From Nematostella vectensis (lineage: Eukaryota; Cnidaria; Anthozoa; Actiniaria; Edwardsiidae), in NCBI RefSeq assembly GCF_932526225.1, contig NC_064034.1:7612001-7676000 (forward strand): a DNA stretch of 64,000 nt, written 5' to 3'. Every line of letters begins with the position of its first letter. The first letter of the stretch is position 1. Both the position numbers and the translations under genes were made by a program. The notes beneath the pieces are model-generated. The model was not told where the DNA came from, searched no databases, and saw nothing but the letters and a program-made list of their open reading frames with translations. Positions 23,201-36,000 of the stretch are shown piece by piece.

Positions 23201-26200
23201 GAAATAAGCTGGATTTATATCTCAGGAAAGGTTAATAGTTTTGTATCATTTAGGCAGTTTTGGATTGTTCAAATCTACAATATTCGAGGCAAAAAGATAA
23301 AAACAAATGCTGAGTGATAGGGAACTAGGACTGCTACGGAACTGGTCATCGTACTGTAAAGCTTTATATGACGAAATTTCCCACCTTTATAGGGATTTCT
23401 ATTTTTGAATTAAACTGCTGAATGAGGCAGTAATACCTTGTTTGTCTTTGGCGGGCTCATCTGCTTTCTCGCCAGCAGCTACTGGTGGCTGTCGTGCTTG
23501 TGTCACAACCATCTGGGGCCCCGTCTGGGTGGGGGTGACGACCAAAGCTTCCCCAGGGTACACCCCACAGCATTCACTCGCATAAGGCGCCAGCTCGTTC
23601 TTGAGGAAAGTGTGCACTTGGGCCAGCTTTTGCACTCTGCCGTTACTAAACACTGGAGTAAAAGCAACAGGACCGAAGCTCGGACCGTCCTCGTCTTCCG
23701 AGCTGACACCGAGTGAAATATACGAGCACTGTCGGCGCAGGTAAGAGAGGTAGCCGAGAAGATGTATCCAGGTGATCTGCACGTGATCCGAGCTATTGAC
23801 AGTCGTTCCCATGACGACCGTGCCATCTTGACCAACAGGGGCCCCGCTTCCAGGTGCTACGACATCATCTGTTCCGAGTAAATCATACAGGGCGAAAGAG
23901 GGAAGGCAGCGACCGGAGTTCTCGGACATTTTTAAAGCGGTAATGTCCGGGTCACCGGTCAGTAACCTAAGACGATATATAGCCATGGCAACGATTCCTG
24001 CGGCTCGGATAGCTATCCATGCGGCGCGTTTATCGTGATCCATTTCCTTGCTTTTCTGGAGTTCCTTGGACTTCTTGTTCCTGGCGTCTCCCTTGGATTG
24101 CTTTCCGGATCGTGGGGTCTTGGCAGGCGGTGGTGTTGAAGGCATGGGAATACCTTCTTTTGACTGCTTGAGGTGATGGAGGTAAGTAAGGGCGATTTCT
24201 AGATACGCCTGTCGCATCAACCTGCAAACAAACACAAGGACAAACGAAAAAAATGGTTCATAATAACACCAGGAAAACTGGAAGCAAACTAGCTTATCGG
24301 GACTTTAAACTGCGACTACGACAACAAATATGGCAACGGCAAACACGTAAAACCTGCATTTCGTTTGTTCAATGTAAGCTTTTGGGCCCTTTTCCGCTAT
24401 ATGAATAATCTTCACGGTTTATTGAAGAAAAGAACCTGCGCTTGCTGCCGTAGCCGTTGTACTTGCTTTCTCAGGCAAAGTTCTTTCATTGCAATTCTAA
24501 AAATAAGTGTACGGAAATGAACCTATTTGACTGTTCCATCTTCATTTGCAAAACTTCGCATTTGAAATGGTAAATGAAAAGAACAACGTTCAACTTAGCC
24601 TAAGAGTCCCAATCGAACTTTAGAGTTTAGTGTTTGGGATAGTACTTGACAAAAACAAGACACCCCAAAAACTGAAGAACATCGAAGCCATCATTGTTTC
24701 TCAGCCAGTTGTAACTAGCGAGCTTATGGACAGCTGATACCCACACAAGATCATGCTCCGATGAGTAGAACTTCTTGATAGCTTCTACAAGCGTCGCCGG
24801 TACCACGTGATCTGGGGTCGCCCCAGTACAGAACATCTGACGCTGGATTTGACCTGATGGACAGAATGACAGAATATGACACGATAATGAGAGGAAAACG
24901 AAGACGCCATAAGACTAGCCTACCTGTAGGCTTAAGATGCTGTTTCCGGCGAGAAAAACCCTCGAAAACCCGAAATCGTAGCTCGTGGACGCCATCTTGG
25001 ATCTCCTCTCATCGTTTGTCACTCGAATCCAAGATTGCGGCCGCGAGCTACGATTTCGGGTTTCTGAGGGTTTTTCTCGCCGAAAACAGCATCTAAAGCC
25101 TACAGGTAGGCTAGCATAGGACAAGCAAGACGTTCTGTCTTGTCGTTTTTCACCAAGCACCCACGCCTGGTTACAAAGCCTCAAACGTGGCTTCAATCCA
25201 AGGCAAAAAAAAAAAAAAAAAAAATAGGGCGCTTCCCCTCTCTCCTCCTCAATGTCGGAGCATATAATAATCGTACTGCGACTTGCGTTCAAAACTCAAA
25301 AAAACCGCTTTTAACCAATATTAAATGGGGGGGGAGGGGTTGAAAAGAGGGTGGGGAGGTGTTGCTATGCAAAATGTTGCACTTTCTTTTGTTAGGGATT
25401 GTAACTTGGGTTTGCGAGAAGAGTCGCAAAGTGCCCCATGTTTAGCAATGCATTATTAAGCACTGAGGTTGGCTTGTCTGTAACTAAGACATGGCTGATT
25501 GCCTGAATACTCCCTATAGTAACAAAAATAGTTTTGGTCATCGTTACCGTATAATTGTTAAAATTCGCCTACCGATACTGAACAGCAACTGCGCTTCAAC
25601 AGACTGCCGCTGGTAAGCAATACCGCGGGCTAGACCAAGCCCCAACTCTAGTTCTCGGACGGACTCGCCCCAGGCCGGTGCGACGTTGGCGTTTAGATCA
25701 ACAGCATTGCGCGCCAGTGCCCTCCCTAGCCTCAATTTGATGTCCACGATGTGCGGGAGCTGGCTAAGGTAGAGGTTCTTGAGAGGAAGGACGGGAGAGC
25801 TGGTAACGAGGTCGATGGATTCACCAACTTCCAGAAGCTAGCAGAAAGAACCAAAATGCAGAGCATGAACAAATTAATTGATGAGTAAAAGAGTGCTTTC
25901 AGACTATTAGTCTATTATTTATTTATCGCTATTAGAGTCTGGGAGGAAAATACTGTAAAAGCTACTCTTTCAAGCCCTCCTCCCTTCCCTAAGAAGCATA
26001 AAAATGTAAGAGTACAAGTTATCCTTGCTTTTTTTAGGCGATTGTAGACTAAAACATTGTCCAAGGCCCACAAGCCTGGGAATAAAAGAAATAAACAAAT
26101 CAATAAATAATAAACATAACCCTTGATTGTTTCACGATGCATCGTATCTTTTACACGAAAGTTCTCCTCCTTCGAAAGTTGCGAAAGTCATGGAAACCTG

Positions 26201-29200
26201 AACAAATTAACTTACCTGGCCGAGTAAAATATCGCAAGCTTGCTTGTAGGCAGGCAGGATCCCCTTCAGGTAAGGGAGGTCACAAGCAACAGACGGCTGC
26301 TGGCCAATGTCCGCAAACTGAACCACGGCCATGGCCAAGAGCTGTTGCCCGGAGAAGGAGAGAGACTGGGACCTCTCGAGCCACGCAATCACGTCCTGCA
26401 AGAAAAGTCATTTGGTAACTACACAAAGCAATGGATAGGACTTCAAGTTATAAACACAATCAAGCGACCACCTCACCTGTCCACAAAAAAAACCGCTTGT
26501 CCACAAATGACTGAGATATTTTCAATAAAATATCGTTAATAAAGATTCAGATTTTAATCGTGGAAGGTTCTTTTGGAATTTTAGTTAAATGTATACATTC
26601 CTAGAGGTTCGTGTCCACAGGACAACTGATATATTTATAGAAGTTATTTTATATACCGTAATTTGATTAACGGTATCTCAGTTATTAGCTTTAAATAGCC
26701 GATGGAAATGGATGCTTTGTCCAACTCGAAAGCGTAAAATGGTAATGGTTGGCCATTTTTGATAGGGATCCCACCGGACTGACCTCCAGCTTGTGCAGTA
26801 GTTCCTGGGAAACTTTGCCCTGATGTAGCGCGTGCACCGTCTCCAACATGCTGAACTGCGCGGTCAGCTCCACGTCACCAAACGCTTCCGACTCGTCCAA
26901 TCCCTGCCGGCAGTGATGGTCACACGACCCTATGAATGACGTAACACTGCGGGTTGTGCCACCGAGCTTTCCCATGCCGCTGTCCTCTCCAGAGAGACTG
27001 AGGGCTAGCGCGAGGCGGCAGGTTAGCCAGAGGCGAGCGTCAAGTCGACAGCGTGCCTGAGCCACGAGGTAGTGGACCATTGTTGGGCTTGCTGTGGTGT
27101 GTGCTGACCGTATGGGACTGGTGATAAACAGCGATGGTGACCTGGAAGGATGCGAGACCGCTTTTATCATCAGAATCCTTTATCGCCACCTTAATCACCA
27201 CTATCACCAGCAGCAACAGCACGTTATTATCAACCATAATCATGTTGTAGCTCAAAGTAAAAACCCATTTCCGAATTATGCTCGACTGATCCTAAAGAAA
27301 AGCTTCAAATCGAGGCCTTGTGTTAAAACTACATTAAATGTAACAGAACGGGCACAGTGGCTCGATTTAAAGCTTTTCTTTAAGAGCAGTTGAGCGTAAT
27401 TCGAAAATGGTCTACTACCATTATCATTGTTATCATCATCAACACCAGGGGCTCGTTTCTCGAAACACCCGAGAATTCTCGGGCCCGAAACCGTTTTATT
27501 CCTTAAATTTGAAAAGCTGGCTAATTCCTATAAAATTGATGGTATCTAAATGTGTTGAAATATAGTCAAATTTCGTATTTTACCACAAAGATTCATGTGA
27601 AGGATGATCCTCTTTAAAGATTTATAGATTTTGATCCTTCCCGAATTTCTCGGGCCCGAAAGTCACAGGCTTAAATATTAAGAAAGTTTTCGGGACCTCG
27701 CAGTCACACGAGACTTTTCGGGTAACTTTTTGGCTTCAGCAAAACTTCGAAAATAGCCCTATTGAGTATAATAACTTGAAATACGAACGAGTGGAAGTTC
27801 AAACTGTCTTAAAACATGAAAGCGGTTCTCTAAAATGAAAACATGCGAAATTTTGAACAAAAATGCAAAATAAAGTTTCTGGGCCCGAGAATTCTTGAGT
27901 GTATCGAGAAACGGGCGCCAGAAGGTCTTCTTTTCAGAAAGGCTTTATTTTCATTTCAATAATTCATTTTTTGTTGTTCTCAGACGTGACGGGCGCAGTC
28001 ATTTCTGTGTTTACTTTGGTTCGAGTTTGTCACCCATCGTCGTCTTCGTCGTCGCCGTCGCCGCCGCCGCCGTCGCCGCCGTCGTCCTCATCATTTTCAG
28101 CAATATCAAGACAATGACAATCATCAAAATCATCACAATATCCCGTCAACAGTAAAGAATCAACTTTTTCTAATCGTCCACGTTACTATCATGAGTCATC
28201 ATCATCGTCATCATTATTAGAAATAACAACGGCCATCAAGATCATCACAATATCCCGTCAACAGTAAAGAATCAAATATTTCTAATCGTCCACGTCACTA
28301 TCATGATTTTCATATCATAATAATCATCGTCATGGTGATCGTCATGAGCTTCATAACAAAGCACTCGCTCATTCAGACCTTTTGTCAATGTCGAGCTCGC
28401 TCAGTATGAAGACGTCCTCTAGTGTCCTCATGGCGGAGTACACCAGACTGGCTGAAGTCACGGAATGGTGACACTGCCGGGCGATGGCGGAGAGCTCAAG
28501 CTTGGCCAATACTAGCAACTCCAGGTCAGATGGCGACATGTTCAGAGCTGTACACAATTAAAATAAAAAATATTGAAATTTAGAAGGCATCTTCTCCATT
28601 TCTAAACTCCACAATGCGCCTGCATTGTTTGAAAAACAAATGAATAAAAAAAAAACAATAAAATGCAATGTTATTTTAAACTATAAAAAAGGTAGGGCCA
28701 GTAACCAAATCGAAGCGTGAGGGAGATAAATGTGGGCATGTGGGCAGACACACAGAAAGTGTTTCTTTCAACTTTGTATAACGGGTTGCGAAATGCCACA
28801 GAGGTTTTAGTCCTGAGGGTAATCAGAAGTCTCATGACTGAGCATAGTGATAGTGATGCGAGGGCCACGTGATAGTGATGCGAGGGCCACGTGATAGTGA
28901 TGTGAGGGGCACGTGATAGTGATGTGAGGGGCACGTGATAGTGATGCGAGGGCCTTGGATAGTGATGTGAGGGGCACGTGATAGTGATGCGAGGGCCACG
29001 TGATAGTGATGTAAGGCGCACGTGATAGTGATGCGAGGGCCATGTGATAGTGATGCGAGGGCCTTGGATAGTGATGTGAGGGGCACGTGATAGTGATGCG
29101 AGGGCCACGTGATAGTGATGTAAGGCGCACGTGATAGTGATGCGAGGGCCACGTGATAGTGATATGAGGCCCACGTGATAGTGATGCAAGGGCCACGTAA

Positions 29201-30039
29201 TGAAAGCGTTGATTACGTGAGAATGATTTGGTGGTCACTTGATAATCACGTGAGGGTATTTCTAAAGTTCACGTGATGGACACTAACCTGACTCCTCTTC
29301 CAAGTCTTGTTGTTCCTCCGTCTTCTCGGTCAGCGAATCGCAAAGATTGTCCAGCATGCTTTCCGCGGTGAACAGAAGGAACCCCTACATGACAGAACCG
29401 CACAAGTCTTCTTGTTATATGAACGGATTAGAAGTTATCAGATCCCACCAACACATGATCGTGGCAATACCTTGATGACTGGTAGACTGGTAGAGTTTTT
29501 CGCATCCAAAAGCTTCTTCTTTATCGCAATAAAGCTGCTCTTAACGCTCAAGGTGTCATCTGAAGGGAGAAGAGTTTTGTTATTGTTTACAAAAAGTTCA
29601 GAGTAAAATGCAAACACAGTAAGAAGAGGCGTGGGTAAAATATCTGCGACAAACCGTCAAGCAAACCCACGACGGTTTGGGGAAAAAGAATATAAACAAC
29701 GCTATAACAAAAAAACATAACCCTATAACATCTGCCTAGCTCAAAAGACTTCCTTAGGTGAAGCATACGTGCTCGCATTCGTAGTATTTTGGCTAGAAAA
29801 TATTTGGGTGTTTTTTAAGGCTGGTAACTAGGCCTATGCGATTAGTTTAAAAGACAATGTTCTCATTTTTGAAAATATATTGGATATTTTTAGCTTGTAA
29901 TTAAAACGAAAGATTGCTGTGTTTACCGGAAGATTTCTGTTTAGCCGTCTTCTTGATGAAAGATGGTGCTGGGGGCATCACGCCTCGAGGAGTGGGCGGG
30001 ACTTCAGCCTCTTCCTTCTCGTTCTGGTAGCGCTGTAGC
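20216..30039 (-). CDS. CFAP54: CFAP54 exons 47-58 (residues 2345-3262), C-terminal part
   Basis: Exons: 29927-30039, 29471-29559, 29288-29384, 28379-28547, 26784-27087, 26216-26395, 25573-25837, 24745-24853, 23437-24221, 21458-21769, 20615-20811 and 20216-20350. Exon 55 is the longest (785 bases, residues about 2788-3048). It opens M-R-Q-A-Y-L-E-I-A-L-T-Y-L, then has a Lys/Ser/Pro-rich linker and a helical part. Exon 56 holds V-C-V-Q-W-Y-K-P-E-L, exon 57 a basic stretch (P-G-R-K-R-R-T), and exon 58 ends in an F-D-P-S-R-G-type motif and S-W-I-S-S-V-F-D-A-S-F. Exon 51 uses a GCAAG acceptor because the nearby CACAG would break the frame. Confidence 0.87.
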
Positions 30040-33000
30040 CTAACAACAGGGTTTAAAGTGAGACGAATTACTCTTGTTTAAATGTCGGAACATAAATAGC
30101 TATTTTCTTGCTATTTCCGACTATTTGGTGTAAATTTCTACACCAAATCCCAATATGGTACACCAAAAACTAGAATTTACTCTTCCAAATTTTCGTCTTT
30201 AATAATACTTCTTCAGGGCAGTATTTATTCTTCTGGTTCACGAACACGACCATTTGGGCCTTTTGTATTAAATCAAAACATGGAATACACAAATCTCCTT
30301 TTTTTTTAGAAAATAAACGAAATGCCAGAGGAAGATGCATGTCACATCAAACGGACGCTTACTCTTCTCTGACGTCATCGGCGATGACGTTAATGGATGA
30401 TGACAGGGCCACTAGTAAGTGAGCATGCGCTACGCTCAGCTGACCGGACAGCGGCTGGCCGTAGAGAGACGACAAGGCTGGTGTAAGTCTTCGCTCCAAT
30501 AGCTCGTTCAGGACCTGAGAGAGAAAAAGGTATCTTAGCCTAGAGTCGGTGTTACACGGGATAACATGCAACCAAATGTCATTCTAATATGTTGCCAAAC
30601 AAATGTTACACGGAATAAATTCCAGATATTCGTCCTTCTGTGTTCTTTTTTTTTTGAAGCGGGTTCGAAAACACGCAACATGTTGTCGAGGTGAAATGAT
30701 ACGCGGAAAGTTGTGTTGCCCGATATGTTACACGGTCAAAAACTTTCTACGATACAATGTATCGCGTAATGTTTTTGTTGCATGTTATCCCGTGTAACAC
30801 CAACTTAAGGGAACGCTGCTTCATTTATTTATGTGTAGTAACAAACGCAACTTCTTCCAACTGAGCATGAAACAATCGACTTCTTGTTTATTTACGTGCA
30901 TTATCAATTGAAATGAGACATAAAAAGAACGACGTTTGCCCTAGAACTTTGACAGTTCCTTGAAACAGGTCCAGGTTAACAAGTAGCATTGGATACTTTT
31001 TAAAATGTTATTAACTGTCCTTAATAACGAGGAATTTTTATTAAAAAGCCCCGTTCAGACGCAGCCTTTTTATTGTTTTATACAATATTGGAAAACAAAC
31101 CCTGTGAACAAATTTTAAAGTAACAATGTCCAAAAACAAGATTATTTGCGTTATTTACCAAATTAAATCGAGGATATCACAAAAGCACTCCCCACCTCAG
31201 TAGTATAGTATGCACCGAATTATCCCTTTTCATCAGTCGATGGAAATTGATCTTTTCTTACATTCAGTATATTGCTAGGAAGACGGCGGCCGACATAGAC
31301 TTTTTAAGCGGACATCATTAGAATGGGATTCCCTGTAATAAGGCTTTGAATTGATTCTAACAATGCTATGGAATACCTCTATATTGCCAGGATCTAAGAT
31401 TTGTTTCCGGTTGTTGAATGTTGGAATCTTCTGAAAAATAATATTAATCAAAACAATGAAAATAGGGGACTTGCGTTAAGAGATCACGTGACTATTTGGG
31501 TGGCAAACTAGTGCGCGCTCAGGATTTTAGCGGCAAAATATCCATATGCAAAAAAAGCCAGAGCTTTTTTTCACAAAGGGTTTAGTGTCATTTTTTTCGT
31601 CGTTCTCTGGTGTGACGGGCGCAGTCTTTTCTGAAATTTTTGTTTGGTTATTTTGTTTTGAATTTGCCACCCGAAAAGGTCATGTTATCTCTTAGCGCAT
31701 GTCCGTCAATTATTAATCCGTCAGTCCGTCTGTACTAATATACACCATTTCATGTCCTCACTGCCAGAGATTCTTCCGGGCGCAGATTGGCCTCAACAGT
31801 CATCTGCAGACTTACAGATCATAATCTCCCCCCAACTCCTAGGATGACTAGATACACAGCCGTTCGGGGAGAATAAATTAACACAAGGTTAAAGTGATGA
31901 AGTGAAAACAGACTAGTTTGGCTGATGTTTCGAACATCAGTCTCTCGTCGGAGCCGTCTCAGAGATGGAAGGGCAGGGATCGTACATTTCAGAGCGTCTA
32001 GTACTGTAAAAGCCAGGCACTTTACCTGTTTGTCTTTGATGCTCTTGTTCCCGTCGTCTGAGGTTCGCGGTAGACCGTCACCGATCAACAGATCTGAGAG
32101 AACCTTAGAAGCGTCGGCGAACATTCCCAAGTCAGTCAGAATACGGACCTACCAAATCAACACATCCATAAGATCAAAATGCCACGTTCACTCAAGATGG
32201 TACCACGGTTTAGCGTTTCCAGTGGTTCTTAAACGTCCTCTATACAGGTAAATAATTTCTGAGCCGGGCCGTCTTGCTTGATAGGCATAGCTCGTGCCAC
32301 TGAACTAATAAGCGATTGATGGAAGTTAAGACTTATGGCTGTTAAGTATGGCTGATAGGGGATCCGAGGGTCAAAGGAGAGTAAGTGGTTTTCTTACCCT
32401 TAATATGCGCACATCGACAGTGCGTTGAACGTCCCGGCATACACGGCTAGTAAAGTACAGACACAGGGAGACCAGGGGAAGAGCCTAAAAGATAAAAAGA
32501 ATACGTTATATAACGTCCAATGGTATGGTTACGTGTTATTTCTCGCACATTGGGAGCATAATAGGGTAAAAATATCTTTTCGATGTGTTTTTAGATGCAC
32601 CAGAGCCATCAGAAAAATAAAACGACCTGGATAGCTGATTAGAAGAACAAGTTTGGCATATGGTATTTGGTATATGTTATATATGGGATTTGTTATAGTT
32701 TATTTATAAACCTTACACCGTACACCGCTAAGCTCTAAAATATCGTATGGAATAAAGTATGTGTTGATAGCATGCTTCGATGTTGGTACTGCCTAGTATG
32801 TGTGGATCAAATACTACGATGCCCAGTCAGAGACTCAGCAAATATAGCAATGGCTTTGTTAAACTCATATCGTGACATTGCTGTGACATAGCGTGACATT
32901 GAACAATACCGATAGAAGGCGCTGGGCCGTACCTAGTTTTTGTGCATAACACACCGCGATGTCCAGCGTGTAACTCAGCGAAAATCTCAATAACTTTGTC

Positions 33001-36000
33001 CTACTCATAGCGTGACATTGCTCAACCGTTTATAACCATACCATAAGAAGGTGGCTGGGCCGTACCGGGTATTTGTGCATAACATACTACGATGTCCAGC
33101 GTGTAACTCAGCGAAGATCTCAATAACTTTGTCCTACTCATAGCGTGACATTGCTGAACTGTTTATAACCTACAATAAGAAGGTGGCTGGGCCGTACCTG
33201 GTATTTGTGCATAACATACTGCGATGTCCAGCGTGTAACTAAGCTAACTTTGTCCTACTCATAGCGTGACATGGCTTAACTGTTTATAACCATACCGTAA
33301 GAAGGTGCTGGGCCCTGGCTAACTCCTCTGCCACCCAGCGCAACGAGGCGACAACTGAGCGACCATCACTTCTGAACACGTCGGACAGCAGATCCACACC
33401 AGGGAGCAGGTCTGCACTTCCGTGGCCAGCCCCTATCTCATACAGGGCGTAGTCTTTATCGTCCGTGGGGTGCGGTAGTGAGGAGCGCAAAAGGGCCTGG
33501 CGGCAAAAATAACAATAAGCTACTGTCTGACTGCACAGTGGTAATCCATCTTAAAGGTTGGTTTTCCGTCAAACACAAGCGCAAGCGCAAGAAAATCAAG
33601 CAGTTGCGTTTTCTTGAGCTTCCGCTTGCCCTTGTGTTCTAGTGAGAATCGGAAAATTACGTGTGCTCCTCTTGCGCTTACGTCCGAGTAAGAACCAACC
33701 TTAATGGGGGACTTGCGCTAAGAGTACGTGACCTTTCTGGGTGGCAAATTCAAAACAAACAGAAAAAAAAAATCAGAAAAGACTGCGCCCGTCAAACCAG
33801 AGAACGATGAAAAAAATGCAATCTTTAAATAAAACTAAAGCATTTCTGAAAAAAAGAATTCTGGCTTTTTTCGCAAACGCTTAATAAGTTGCTTATTGTA
33901 GCTGTTATTTTGCCGCTAAAAGCCTGAGCGCGCGGTAGTTTGCCACCCAAACAGTCATGTGATCTTTTAGCACAAGATCCGTATTAGAATATGTCTATGT
34001 TGTATTGGAACAATGAGTTACTTTCTGCAGCGATCCTCAAATAGTAAAAAATATTCAATGAGATTAATATACGTAAGGCTCCTAAAGAAATATGGGGCAC
34101 ATATTCAATTTGGTGATACCTTGAACAAAGCAGCAGATAGCAGGCAGCACTCCTGCCGTAACCCCAGGTTGGACGTGTGAATGTACCTTAGAAAGTATTA
34201 GAAAACCATTCAGAATAATCACACAAGATGGATGCTACAAAGTAAAACGTACACCTTATACACCATACACCTATTCCAATTGAGGTTGCACCAGCGAATC
34301 TTAACCCGCAGTGATTCATGGGTAACGTATAAATGGCTGAATTATGGTCTCTGAAGCAAGAATTCTAAAAATTTATTAGCCTTCGTTTGTTTTTATTTAC
34401 GCTTATGTTATGTTTTATTTGACACCCATGATGCACTGCGGGTTATGACACATAAGTTTTCCGAGTGCAACCTTATTTGAAATAGGTGTATAATAATAAA
34501 GCACCAAATATTTAATAATCTGAGAATCCCTAGGTCTATCAAATGCCCAAATGTTCACTGTGCAGCGTTAGCAGATAGATTCTCAACACACTTTATTCAG
34601 TGATGCAGTAAGGAGAATTTCAATGCCTATCATGACTCACTCTAAAATATGAGAATTCCTAGGTCTAGTCTAGTGAAGATTGATTCCCAACACTTTATCT
34701 TTATCTGTATAGAGATTTTCCATGTCTATCAAGACTCACTGTGCAATATTAGCAGCAAGCACGCCCGCCAGAAGGCAGCCCCAGATGCCACAGCGCTGCA
34801 GTAACACTTCACCAGTTTGCTTGTGTTCCTCTCCACTCACTATGTCCCGCCACGTCTTGAGGCAGTCTTGTGTGTTGAGGATGGTGTCTAACGCCTCCGC
34901 CCACCACTTGTAAGCGGCCCTGTGTGTGACAAGTAAATGAAAAATATTTAAAGGGGATCCGTCATGAGTTTTCGGTGGGCTACGGTATGCTTAAAAGCTA
35001 AATCACGCAAAAATTTAACGCTTTAGCACAAGATCGTGTCACACGAAGCCGAGTCGAGTAATTTGGATGCTTTTATTAGTTATTAAGAATCAGACTTTTA
35101 GCTTTTGTAAAACTATATTATACAAAACCTTGCCCAGATGGGCATCCGATTACACGCCACTATAAAGAGAATGAATCTTTGAGGTTCTCTTGGGCATTCA
35201 CTTGACACATCAAACAGTTGATAAAGTTTCGATTCTCAGCGTAGCCGACTAGCAATTTGAAACTCTGTGTGTACCCTATAAAGAGAATTGCTTATGCCCT
35301 TACGTTGCCTATTTCGTTATGCTCTCTTTAACGCTATGCTGCTTCGTATCAGATGTTACCGCTGTGGAACATGATGCTGCCCAGTTTATGCATTGCTTAT
35401 GCCCTTACGTTGCCTATGTCGTTATGCTCTCTTTGACGCTATGCTGCTTCGTACCTGATGTTACCGCTGTGGAACATGATGCTGCCCAGTTTATGCATTG
35501 CTTATGCTCTTACGTTGCCTATGTCGTTATGCTATCTTTGACGCTATGCTGCTTCGTACCTGATGTTACCGCTGTGGAACATGATGTTTCCCAGCTCATG
35601 CATGGCTTGTGCAGCAAGGCTTCTTTGCTGACGGAACTGCAGCATTTCTACAAAATAATATGGAAAAGCAGGTATTATTTCGCATCATTTTTAGTTTATC
35701 TTTCGTAACATCTTCACATATCAACCAATGGCTGTCGCTTTAATAAATAGTCTAAAAGAGCCCGGGCGAGCGCGCGGGAAACCCGTGATGTCTAAAAACG
35801 TTAGGGCCTGGGTCTATTCTTCAAAATAGTCTACGTAAACATTTTCAGCGTACATAGTTCTAGGGCGATTAGAAAGAACGGAAAAAAAATTGAACTGGAT
35901 TCCCAAATATGGTGTATGACTCCCAAGTATGGTGTATTAACTAGAGTGTGTAGAGCTATCAAAACGACAGGTTTTTTTTAAATTAAAATTAATATTGATT

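Noticed and set aside
23438-23835. ORFs in other frames over CFAP54 exon 55
   Set aside because: Shadows of the 785-base exon.
27899-28155. Ser/Pro- and Ala/Val-rich plus-strand ORFs
   Set aside because: Caused by the CGT/CGC microsatellite attached to a MITE fragment.
28671-29238. His-Tyr-rich minus-strand repeat ORFs
   Set aside because: Translation of the 22-bp minisatellite in CFAP54 intron 49.
35319-35708. 129-codon plus-strand ORF with internal repeats
   Set aside because: Antisense shadow of the exon 39 tandem duplication.
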